From the NCBI RefSeq assembly GCF_007565055.1, contig NC_044568.1, forward strand, positions 18,716,488-18,780,487: DNA of 64,000 bases, in the 5' to 3' direction. The notes under the pieces were generated by a model that saw nothing but the letters and a program-made list of their open reading frames with translations, was not told the DNA's origin and ran no database searches. The stretch's first letter is position 1; each line of letters starts with the position of its first letter. Source of the stretch: Rhinopithecus roxellana (Eukaryota; Chordata; Mammalia; Primates; Cercopithecidae). Shown here in pieces: positions 54,960 through 64,000 of the stretch. Both the position numbers and the translations under genes were made by a program.

Positions 54960-55908
54960 TACACATAAGGGACAGGGATGGTAAAACCCAAACTGCATGC
55001 TTTGGTTCAAGGTGTATGTAAAGCCAAAGTACCCTTCCATCTCCAGATAATCTCAAACTTCACCTGATCAGCCCTTGTGCTCCCCAGCCAGAGCTCACCG
55101 AGCGTTCCAGAAACCAGAAATGCATGCTGGTCTCTGGAGGGCTGCTGAGAGCACCCCAGGAAAATCCCAGCACCAGCCTGAGTTCACTCATGGTTCTGTT
55201 TGTCCACAGGTCTGCCAGGTGAGGAGGTCTGAAGTGGGCCAGCCGGGGTGGATAGTCTCTGTAGAAATGACCACCTGTTCCTTGTCAAACCAGCCCTTTA
55301 AGTTACAGCGAAAAGAAAGCCCTCCTCCTGCTCCACATCCACACTGAGCCTGGCGTCTGTGGCCCTGTCCTGGCATTTCAGAGGCTTGTCTGGAGACTCA
55401 CCCTCATCCCCCTCAGCAGCTGGGCCACCAGCAGTCACATGCTGGCCTCTGCTGGCTTCTCTCTCCCTGGGGCTGCAGATCAGAGAAAGCAGCCCAGAGT
55501 GGGCACCAAGACACCCCAGGCTTCACTGGAGCCTCTTGGAGAGTCAGCCCCATGCCTCAGTCCTGCCAGGATCCCTCCCTTCTGGCACTGCTGCAGAAGC
55601 CTCCTCCCCCCTCCCTGGCCTCACATTCCCACCTCTGGCCTCTCTAGAGTCCATTCTCCTCCCAGCAGCCAGTAATGCTTTTACCACAGACTTTATTAGT
55701 CCTCAGCAACACTCACCCTGAGACTCTCCAGCACTCCCTGGCCGCTCCCCACTCCCCTGCTACCTGCCCCTCCCAACTGGCCACACCGATGGGGCTGACC
55801 AGGCCTCTCTCTGGGCAGCCTCTTCTGTCCTGGGATGATGCGCTTCCCTTTGCTCCTGCACCACATCGCAGGGAAGGCTTTAAAGTCCCTTTCTAAACTA
55901 GTCATTTG
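54960..55908. other. Repeat-poor DNA including copy 2 of the 58-bp unit
   Basis: No Alu for almost 1 kb. Plus-strand frames of 60-120 codons from 55,359 are Ser/Pro/Leu-rich and unsupported by splice sites. Confidence 0.4.
55093..55150. repeat. 58-bp unit, copy 2
   Basis: Partner of 50,083-50,140. Lies in non-Alu DNA, so this is probably the source locus. Confidence 0.9.
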
Positions 55909-56017
55909 GCCGGGTGCAGTGGCTCAGGCCTGTGATCCCAGCACTTTGGGAAGCTGAGGTGGGAGGATCGCTTGAGCCCAGGAGTTTGAGACCAGCCTTG
56001 GCAACATCTCTCCACAA
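55909..56017 (+). repeat. Alu left-arm fragment
   Basis: Ends at 'gaccagccttggcaacatc'. Confidence 0.8.
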
Positions 56018-56053
56018 AGGTTTAAAATGTTTGGGCCAAATCCTCTTTTCTAT

Positions 56054-56183
56054 GAAGTTTGCCCTGCCTGTGGCACCTCAGACTCTGTCTCCAGGGCCTC
56101 TCGTTGTCTTGCTCACCAGAAGTCTGCCCTGCCTGTGGCGCCTCAGACTCCGTCTCCAGGGCCTCTCGTTGTCTTGCTCACCA
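56054..56183. repeat. 65-bp tandem duplication
   Basis: Units 56,054-56,118 and 56,119-56,183 differ at only three positions (for example 'ggcacctcag' and 'ggcgcctcag'). Confidence 0.92.
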
Positions 56184-56219
56184 TGTGCCTTGTTTGCTGG
56201 GCTTGTTTTCGTTCTCTCC

Positions 56220-56320
56220 CTCAGTAGAATGGAAGCTCACTGAGGACAGGCGCTGTTGTTTTCTAGGACACTGCCTGGTGTAGTGTGTGGCGCTCAGCAA
56301 GTATCTGGTACAGGCCACTC
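56220..56320 (+). mobile_element. L2-like 3' fragment
   Basis: 'gaatggaagctcactgagga' through 'cactgcctggtgtagtg' and 'gctcagcaagtatctgg'. Confidence 0.55.
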
Positions 56321-56429
56321 CCTGTTATCCTGCAGAAAATATCCTTCCTCTCCAGTCCCTTCATCCTCTGCAGCCACACTGGCGGCTTCTCATCAATCCC
56401 CTCAAAACTTCTCATCCAGAAACCCCAAC

Positions 56430-56720
56430 AGATCCTGGCTCTGTTGCCCAGGCTGGAGTGCAGTGGTGCACTCTTGGTTCACTGCAATCTCTGTCTCCCA
56501 CGTTCAGGCGATTCTCCTGCCTCAGCCTCCGGAGTAGCTGGAGTTTCAGGTGCGTGCCACCATTACCGGCTTTTTTTTTTTTTTTTTTTGCATTTTTTTA
56601 GTAGCGACGGGGTTTCACCATGTTGGCAAGGCTGGTGTCGAACTCCTGACCTCAAGTGATTGACCTCCCTCGGCCTCTCAAAGTGCCGGGATTACAGGCA
56701 TGAGCCACCGCACCCAGCCA
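56430..56720 (-). repeat. Alu, 3'-truncated
   Basis: Antisense; begins at 'ggctctgttgcccaggctgg'. Confidence 0.87.
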
Positions 56721-57115
56721 AGTAGAGTTTCTTTTAGGTGTTGGCAGAAAAGGCCAGGATGTGTCACTGGTCACCGAGCCTCTTCCCTGTTAACTGTGGC
56801 TGTCAAAATTCAAACGTGGTTCATGGGAAACTCCCGAGCAGCAGATCCACCACTGATGTGCTGAGAACCTACCACGGCCACAAGCCAGTGATAACCTGTC
56901 ACCTAATGATAAGGCCTGATGGCATGAGACCACCATCCTCAAGGGAGACTCCAGGTTCTGTCCAGCAGGCATCAGGGAGCAGTTCAGCTGACAGTGGCTG
57001 GCTGGGAATGAAACGGTGAAGACACAACCATCTGATGACTGGCTGTATCCCAGAGACAAGCAAACATAGCATCCTGTTGGCTACATGGCACATTCAATTC
57101 AAAACTGGGAGACCA
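56721..57115. other. No recognised feature
   Basis: Unique DNA. Confidence 0.35.
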
Positions 57116-57415
57116 GGCCAGGTGCAGTGGCTCACATCTACAATCCCAGCACTTTGGGAGGCCAAGGCGGGCAGATCACCTGAGGTCAGGGGTTTGAGAC
57201 CAGCCTGGCCAACATGCTGAAACCCCATCTCTACTAAAAACTATAAAAATTACCCAGACTTGGTGGCAGGTGCCGGTAATCCCAGCTACTTGGGAGACTA
57301 GCAGGAGAATCACTTGAACCCCAGAGACGGAGGTTGCAGTGATGAGCCAGGAATGCACCATTGCACTCCAGCCTGGGCAACAAGAGTGAAACTCTGTCTC
57401 AAAAAATAAGCAAAA
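57116..57415 (+). repeat. Alu
   Basis: Full-length; 16-bp target copies 'aaaactgggagaccag'. Confidence 0.92.
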
Positions 57416-57431
57416 ATAAAACTGGGAGACC

Positions 57432-58159
57432 AGCCACAGACCAGCAAACCCTTTCTCGCTTCAAATCGCGTATCATTCCCCTAAGGAACACTCCCTGGGA
57501 CCAGAGACACCTCAAACTAGTTACTTTTAGGAATAGGCTATAAATTGATGCCCAAAGATGATCCTTCTTTCCTAGTAGCTGAACCCATATGAGGCTTCTG
57601 AACCCTTGCCAGGGATGTTCAGGAAGGTCCCCTGGCCTCCGGCCAGTGTGAGCAGCCCAGTAGCTAATGGACTTAGGCAACATAGTAAAAAGGGGATTGG
57701 CTCATGACAAGGAAATGAAAAGGAACATGCCCCTTCAAGGGACTGGATCTAGGGACACAGTCCTGGCTCTGGGACGCTTATCTCCTGCCTTCTTTTCCAC
57801 TCTGTGGGCCTGGTCCTCTTCAGCCATGGCTGGCTTCCTCACCAGGTGGAAAGATGCTAACAGCTCTCTTCACAGTTCACCCTTCTAGCTCTGGGACCCG
57901 AAAGGCAAAGTCTCTTCTCCAAATACAAATCGAGAGGACGGACTTAACAGGTTTGACTTTCTGTTCCTGAGTTGATCAGTGTGGCTGTGAAGGCTGGGCC
58001 TGGGCCTGGTCCATATGGTCAGGAGCCATGAGGAGCTGCCTGGATACGTCTTGCTGAGCAGATCTCAATACACTCATCAATATGCTCAGCAGCCAAGCTG
58101 GCCCTCCGTGACCCCATCACCTGATAATTCATACCCCAGCCAGTCCCTCCCACATTGTC
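57432..58159. other. No recognised feature
   Basis: Unique DNA. Confidence 0.35.
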
Positions 58160-58500
58160 AAAGGTGCGTTTTGGTGACCAGTTTGGCAGAGGTGACGGTC
58201 AGTTCTGAGTTGAGGATGGAAAAGGCTGTGGCTCCTGCCCTCTGGTCACTGGCTCTGGGGAAGGGCCCACGTGACGAGGAGCTGAGGCCTCCTGGCAACA
58301 GCTGCGTGAGTTCACCCTGGACGGACGCAACGCAGGTCCTCCAGCACCAGTCAGGCTTCAGACGACCACAGCCCTGGCCATAATCAGCTGGACTGCAAGC
58401 TCGTCCAGTCCAAGAGACTAAACGGTCCAGTCGAGCCACTCCCAGATTTCTGACCCTCAGAAACAGAGTGAGGTAAGTATTTGTTGTTTTAAGTTGCCAC
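58160..58500 (+). mobile_element. Old LTR-like repeat of the 25.5-kb type (tentative)
   Basis: 'gagctgaggcctcctggca' through 'ttctgaccctcagaaacaga' and 'ttgttgttttaagttgcca'. It also carries a perfect plus donor, GTGAG|gtaagt, at about 58,473. Confidence 0.45.
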
Positions 58501-58702
58501 GTTGGCGAACTTGGAATGCACTGCCCAGGGCTGTGGGGATTCCTGTCACGTGGAGAGGACACAGGCTGTCCCTTCCAGGTCCTTAAACAACTGTCCAAAG
58601 TCCCACCCCCAACAGTCTAAAGAAACACCGAGGAATACATGATTATTTAGTCATGCTCAAATTCCTGTACAGGTTTCTTGCTAGCAGAAATGGACTTTCT
58701 GC

Positions 58703-58990
58703 CAGGCGTGGTGGCTCACGCCTGTAATCCCAGCACTCTGGGAGGCCGAGGCAGGCGGATCACCTGAGGTCCGGAGTTCGAGACCAGCCTGACCAACATG
58801 GAGAAACCCCATCTCTACTAAAAATACAAAATTAGCCGGGTGTGGTGGCACATGCCTATAATCCCAGCTACTCGGGGCTGAGGCAGGACAATGGCTTGAA
58901 CCCGGGAGGCAGAGGTGGTAGTGAGCCGAGATCGCGCCATTGCACTCCAGCCTGGACAACGAGCAAAACTCCATCTCAGAAAAAAAAAGA
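58703..58990 (+). repeat. Alu
   Basis: Nearly full-length. Confidence 0.9.
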
Positions 58991-59010
58991 AAAAAAGATG
59001 GAAAGTTCAT

Positions 59011-59140
59011 TTTTTTTTCTTTTTTTTGAGAGAGTTTCATGGTGTTAGCCAGGATGGTCTCGATCTCCTGACCTCGTGATCCACCCGTCTCGACCTCCCA
59101 AAGTGCTGGGATTACAGGCTTGAGCCACCGTGCCCGGCCA
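59011..59140 (-). repeat. AluY, antisense, internally deleted
   Basis: T tract is joined straight to 'gagtttcatggtgttagcca', leaving the left arm only; inverted to the preceding Alu. Confidence 0.88.
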
Positions 59141-59491
59141 ACGGCCCCATCTTTTAAAGAAAAATAAAATCTGGTTGTACATGGGGTGAGTAAAGCCCAA
59201 TTAACAAGTGATATGAGAAGTAACCGTTTCCCCAAGAAAGAGCTTCAGGAAGAAAATTTACTAAAATTTACAGAGATGAACTTGTTTGTTTTCAAGCATT
59301 CCACAAGGTAACATGTTTTATGTAAGACATCCTCATACTCAACACATACCTTATTGTCCTGCGGGGCTTTGCTTCAGCAGGAAGAGTCGCCATGGGTGCA
59401 GCTTTGGCGGCCATCATGGGCGCAGCAGTCCAGGAACTCTGGAGGCCAACAGGCTAACTGCAAAAGCAAATGTGCTTCAAAAGATTTTTGT
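59141..59491. other. No recognised feature
   Basis: Unique DNA. Confidence 0.35.
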
Positions 59492-59790
59492 TGGCCGGGT
59501 GCAGAGGCTCATGCCTGTAATCCCAGCACTCTGGGAGGCCGAGACGGGCGGATCACAAGGTCAGGAGATCGAGACCACCCTGGCTAACACGGTGAAACCC
59601 TGTCTCTACTAAAAAATACAAAAAACTACTGGCTGAGGTGGCGGGCGCCCGTAGTCCCAGCTACTCAGGAGGCTGAGGCAGGCGAATGGCAGGAACCCGG
59701 GAGGCGGAGCTTGCAGTGAGGTGAGATCCGGCCACTGCACTCCAGCCTGGGCGACAGAGCAAGACTCCGCCTCAAAAAAAAAAAAAAAAA
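59492..59790 (+). repeat. AluY, Old World monkey type
   Basis: Near-consensus; 'aaaagatttttgtt' target copies. Confidence 0.92.
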
Positions 59791-59887
59791 GATTTTTGTT
59801 TAAGTTTAGTTACTGCCGAATTTGGAAAGAAGCAAACAAGCAAACGTAATTATTTCTTCAGATAGTAATAAGGAAGCCTAAATCCTT

Positions 59888-60357
59888 TTTTTTCTTTTTT
59901 TTTTTTTTTGAGACAAGTCGGTCTGGTGCAATGGCTCATGGCTGTCATCCCAGCTACTCGAGAGGCTGAAGCAGGAGAATCGCTTGAACCTGGGAGGCAA
60001 AGCTGCAGCGAGCTGAGATCGCGCCACTGTACTCCAGCCTGGGCTACAGAGTGAGACTTTGTCTCAAAAAAAAAAAGGACAGGGTCTCACTCATCACTTA
60101 GACTAGAGTACAGTGGCACGATCTTAACTCACTGTAGCCTCCACCTCCCAGGTTCAAGTGATTCTCATGCCTCAGCCTCCCGAGTAGCTGGGACTACAGG
60201 TGTGTTGCTACCACGCTTGGCTAATCTTTTTGTATTTTTAGTAGAGACAGTTTCACCATGTTGACCAGCCTGGTCTTGAACTCCTGACTTCAAGTGATCT
60301 GCCTGCCGTGCCCTCCCAAAGTGCTGGGATTACAGGCGTGGGCCATAGCACCCAGCC
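59888..60357 (-). repeat. Alu interrupted by another Alu
   Basis: Antisense Alu split after 'gagaca' and resumed at 'ggacagggtctcactc' (about 60,077). Confidence 0.85.
59918..60076 (+). repeat. Nested sense Alu with internal deletion
   Basis: Head fused to 'ggctgtcatcccagctact'; complete right arm and A tail. Confidence 0.83.
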
Positions 60358-60368
60358 AGAAGCCTAGA

Positions 60369-60369
<1 letters not shown>

Positions 60370-60406
<37 letters not shown>

Positions 60407-60637
60407 AGATGGAGTCTCTGCCTCCCAGGTTCAAGTGATTCTCCTGCCTCAGCCTCCCAAGTAGCTGGGACTACAGGCGCCTGCCACCACGCCCAGCTAA
60501 TTTTTCTATTTTTAGTAGAGACTGGGTTCCACCATGTTAGCCAGGATGGCCTCAATCTCCTGACCTCATGATCCGCCCGCCTCGGCCTCTGAAAGTGCTG
60601 GGATTACAGGCATGAGCCACCGCCCCAGCCAGCCTAG
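60370..60637 (-). repeat. Alu with deletion
   Basis: About 35 T, then 'gagatggagtctctgcctcc' (deletion). 'agcctagatctt' target copies. Confidence 0.88.
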
Positions 60638-60639
60638 AT

Positions 60640-61499
60640 CTTAAAACCAAAAAAAGTCCCAAAGATCAACTTCTGTTTCCAGAATGTTAAATATCATTAT
60701 TTGATAGATGAAGCAACTTAAGTTTGTAGAGCAGCTTGCCTGAAGTCCTTCAGCTGACAGCAGGAATAAGGGACAGAGCACAGGACGCTGCTGCATTAAC
60801 AGGGAACAAAGGCATGGGGCCTCCTCTCTGCCCACCTTCCCTTCCCACAGCCCAGGGCTGCCCTAGGCGCTCCTGAGGCCTCCTCTCTGATGGGGCTAGA
60901 GCTGAGGGAACCTGGGGTTGGTAGCCATCCAGAGACCTAAGGCGTGCCCTGACCCAAACCAGGAGTCACCAAGAGACTGCCTCTCTAGAGAACAGGCGGG
61001 GAAGGGAAGTCGCACCAAGTCCAAGAGCAGAGTTCAGAGGGCTGAGGAGGGGTGACGCGGAAGTACAAATGAGCAAGCAGCAGTTAGGAAGCACAGAAAG
61101 AACACACAGGGTGGAGAAGGGAAGGCAATCGTCCTGCTCTGCTGCAGGCTCTGAGGGCAAAGGCAGACCCGGGAGGCCACTCTCGTACAGATTCTTCTTC
61201 TTGAATCCAAATCATGGAGTCAAACAAAAAAACCCCAAACCATGGGGCACCCGAATCCTTAAACAAAACCCCTATTGCTTGAGGCTACATGAGCCTCTGC
61301 TGCCTGCCACTACAGCCGGGGCTGAAAGTGAGAGTCACGGTTCACCTGTAGGGCCTGGGACGCAGCCAGCCTTCAAAGGACGGTTGTTAAAGAGATGAGT
61401 TTGAATAAATGCATCAACACTCTGTTCCCATACCCGCATTTCCCATGACATCCTAGTAATAACTCTGGATGCCAAGGCTTCCTGGCTCGTCAATTGCCC
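60640..61499. other. No recognised feature
   Basis: Unique DNA, 0.86 kb without Alu. Confidence 0.35.
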
Positions 61500-61690
61500 T
61501 CACACACATTTATTGCATTTTATCTTTATAACCACCCTGTGGGAAACCCAAGGCTGATATTAGCCTTGTTTGCAGATAATTATCATCCCCATTTTACTGC
61601 TGAGAAGATTGAGGCTTGGGGAAGTTAACAACTTGCTTAAGGTCATAGGCCAAGAAGGACAGAACCCAGTGTTCTTTCCCCAGAGAAAGC
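61500..61690 (-). repeat. MIR element
   Basis: 'tcatccccattttactgctg', 'gattgaggcttggggaagtt' and 'acttgcttaaggtcatag' are an antisense MIR core. Confidence 0.8.
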
Positions 61691-61829
61691 CTCTTGCCAA
61701 CACCGCACACTGCTTCTGATGAATTGCCAGGAAACAATTTTAAATTATCTCAGACAATATTAATAGGACTACATCTTAAACTCTTCCCAAACACATCCAA
61801 ATGTGTGGACTTTGAGTCACAAATCCTCG

Positions 61830-62120
61830 GCTGGGCGTGGTGGCTCACACCTGTAATCCCAGCACTTTGGGAGGCCGAGGTGGGCAGATCACGAGGTCAG
61901 GAGATGGAGACCATCCTGGTTAACACTGTGAAACCCCGTCTGTACTAAAAATAGAAAAAATTAGCTGGGCGTGGTGGTGGGCGCCTGTAGTCCCAGCTAC
62001 TCGGGAGGCTGAGGCAGGAGAATGGTGCGAATCCAGGAGGCGGAGCTTCCAGTGAGCCGAGATGGTGCCACCGCACTCCAGCCTGGGCGACAGAGCGAGA
62101 CTCCACCTCAAAAAAAAAAG
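61830..62120 (+). repeat. AluY-like
   Basis: Near-consensus; 'agtcacaaatcctc' target copies. Confidence 0.92.
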
Positions 62121-62292
62121 TCACAAATCCTCTGAACGCACAGGCATAACAGGTTGTGGAGCTCGGTCACTTCTTGGACACAAAAAACTCTTTTGGAAGT
62201 TTGGTTAGGTTGGTCATGTGACAAGGCTGGAGAGAGGGTGACAGCAGGATGATGGCAAGCTATATAGCCCTCTGACCAAGTCCACCTGATGT

Positions 62293-62628
62293 CTTTTTTT
62301 TTTTTTTTTTGAGATGGAGTCTCGCTCTGTCGCCCGGGCTGGCTCTGTCGCCCGGGCTGGAGTGCAGTGCTGCGATCTCGGCTCACTGCAAGCTCTGCCT
62401 CCCAGGTTCACGCCATTCTCCTGCCTCAGCCTCCCGAATAGCTGGGACTACAGGCGCCTGCCACCACGCCCGGCTAATTTTTTTGTATTTTTAGTAGAGA
62501 CGGGGTTTCACTGTGTTAGCCAGGATGGTCTCGATCTCCTGATCTCGTGATCGGCCCGCCTCGGCCTCCGGAAGTGCTGGGATTAAGCGGGGCGGGGCGG
62601 GGAGGGGCGTGGAATCGCGCCCGGCCCA
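62293..62628 (-). repeat. Alu with an 18-bp duplication and a G-rich insertion
   Basis: Antisense; 'ctctgtcgcccgggctgg' is doubled at 62,325-62,360 and the head is altered at 62,586-62,615. 'ccacctgrtgtcttt' target copies. Confidence 0.9.
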
Positions 62629-62639
62629 CCTGGTGTCTT

Positions 62640-62999
62640 TCAATCGGGGAAGGAAAAAAATAGTGGAGGAGGAAATGGCAAGGTTGGATTCATTGCCAAG
62701 GCAGACTGTACAATAAGAAGCAAAAGGAAAAGCGGTTCAGTTGCGAAAATCAGTGTTAGCCCTGGGTTTAGGGGGAGGCCCTCTCCACAAACCAACAGAA
62801 CACCTCCCCAGCCACGAGCACCTCTGCAGAGGCACCCGGCCCACTGGAGGGCTGAGGGCGGATAACCACGATACTGAAAACACTTTCCTGAGCGTTTCGG
62901 GGCTGAGGAAGAGGGAGGATGACACGCAGCCTACAGACGTTGCAATCTCGTCTTTAGTGGTGGGGGGAGTGCAGGTCCAGAAACCAACCAGACCGGCCC
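62640..62999. other. No recognised feature
   Basis: Unique DNA approaching the second CpG island. Confidence 0.35.
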
Positions 63000-63150
63000 T
63001 GAAATTCTGCCTTAACTTCAGAGCTGTGATCCTGGGCCGGTTACTTCCAATGCTTCTGAATCTGTTTCCTTACGTGTAAAATAGAGGTGTTTGCTGCATA
63101 GGGTTGTATTACATGGGTGTTCGAGACGGAGCTAGGCACTCGGTGACGTT
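63000..63150 (+). repeat. MIR element
   Basis: 'gatcctgggccggttacttc', 'ctgtttccttacgtgtaaaa' and 'gcatagggttgtatt' in MIR order. Confidence 0.75.
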
Positions 63151-63289
63151 GGCTGTCGTTCCCAGCATTCATTGTTATGAATTTGGGGAATACAGAAAAG
63201 CATAAAAATAAATCGGTCACCCTCACCCTACCTCTGTAACAGACGGTCTAGTCTTTGCTTTTCCTACTCAACGAGCTTTCCAGTTCTTG

Positions 63290-64000
63290 GCGTCAGCTCT
63301 AGACCTAAGGCGGACGGAGGAAGGGGTGGGGGTGGCGGAGGAGCCCACGAGGGACCCTGCCCGGGCCCGGAGTGCAGACCCCGAAGAGAACAGCGCCTCT
63401 TCCCGGCTTCCCACAATGGGCTCGCGCAGCGCCCGGGGCAGGACCGAGGCTAGAAGCGCCTCCGAGGTGAGTCAGTCCGAGGGGACAGGACAGGACGGCG
63501 CGCTCCTAAGTCAGAGCTCTGCAGGCGCCTGCCAGGCCGCGCCGCGCGCTCCCCGCCTCACGACCTTCCTCCTCCCGGGCTGCCCTTCCTGCGGCGGCTG
63601 CCACTCCAGTCCTCGTCCTCGGGAGGCTCAAGGCGCAGGAAAACCGCCCCCTTCCTGTGCTCCTCAGCCCCGAAGGGGCCCTCCCGACCCGAAGCCTCCC
63701 GCGCCGCCCTCCTCAGCGCGGGCCTCTCCTCGCAGGCGGGATTCCGGCCCGCGCCGTCCGCCCTCGCCTGTAACCGAGCCCTGCGGGTGACGGAGGCTGC
63801 CCGGCCGGGAGGCCCCTCGGCCCCGCGGCGCGGGCGGAGCGCGACCACGCAGCCACGACCTGGCCGGTTATTCACCCGCCAGGCCCTGGAAATACAAGGC
63901 TGGTGTCCAAAAAAAGAGCCAGAGCACCCGCGGCCTCCTCGCAGACGCGCGCCCCCGTACCGGGGCCTCAGGCAGCCGCAAGGGAGGCGGGCTCGGGCTC
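63290..64000. promoter_or_regulatory. CpG island 2 (continues past the window)
   Basis: GC and CpG density climb from about 63.29 kb to the end. A plus-strand ATG at 63,417 opens MGSRSARGRTEARSASE and meets a perfect donor, GCCTCCGAG|gtgagtc, at about 63,465. A first exon on either strand is possible. Without the rest of the island I cannot choose. Confidence 0.7.

Noticed and set aside
1..64000. CRISPR array, operon, prophage, tRNA or rRNA gene
   Set aside because: None seen. Regular repeats are Alu, microsatellite or minisatellite, and the DNA is primate nuclear.

Overview
This is nuclear DNA from a primate, most likely an Old World monkey (macaque, baboon or vervet type). About two thirds of the window is Alu. 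Several of the youngest copies carry the cercopithecid AluY combination: a 'ggctcaagcctg' head, 'gccgagacgggcgg', 'aactagccgggcgaggtggc' and 'gagctgagatccggcc'. The rest is old MIR, L2, L1M and DNA-transposon debris, short tandem repeats, non-repetitive DNA and two CpG islands. There are no bacterial, phage, CRISPR, tRNA or rRNA features. Nearly every long open frame is a translation of an Alu or of the CpG island.

Layout. 1-42.4 kb: Alu-dense DNA that I read mostly as introns and 3' flank of a minus-strand transcription unit starting in the 43-44 kb CpG island. 42.4-44.6 kb: a CA/CG microsatellite, then a CpG island with a GC-rich minisatellite, a minus-strand first exon and a probable two-way promoter with five inverted CCAAT boxes, two CRE-like ACGTCAC sites and an ETS site. 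44.6-63.2 kb: Alu-dense DNA with nested and multiply hit insertion sites, a 58-bp non-Alu unit present twice, and a 65-bp tandem duplication. 63.3-64.0 kb: the start of a second CpG island that runs off the window.

The best gene evidence is a minus-strand four-exon model (43,588 to 36,478). Its splice sites, reading phases and stop fit together into a 139-residue open frame. I do not recognise the protein. Seven other short minus-strand segments between 1.7 and 30.5 kb have acceptable splice sites and an open frame, and could be further or alternative exons. They are listed at low confidence. A plus-strand first exon ending at 44,604 is likely for the divergent transcript.

Alu and other repeat boundaries were placed by eye and may be off by several bases. 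Subfamily names are given only where diagnostic positions were visible.
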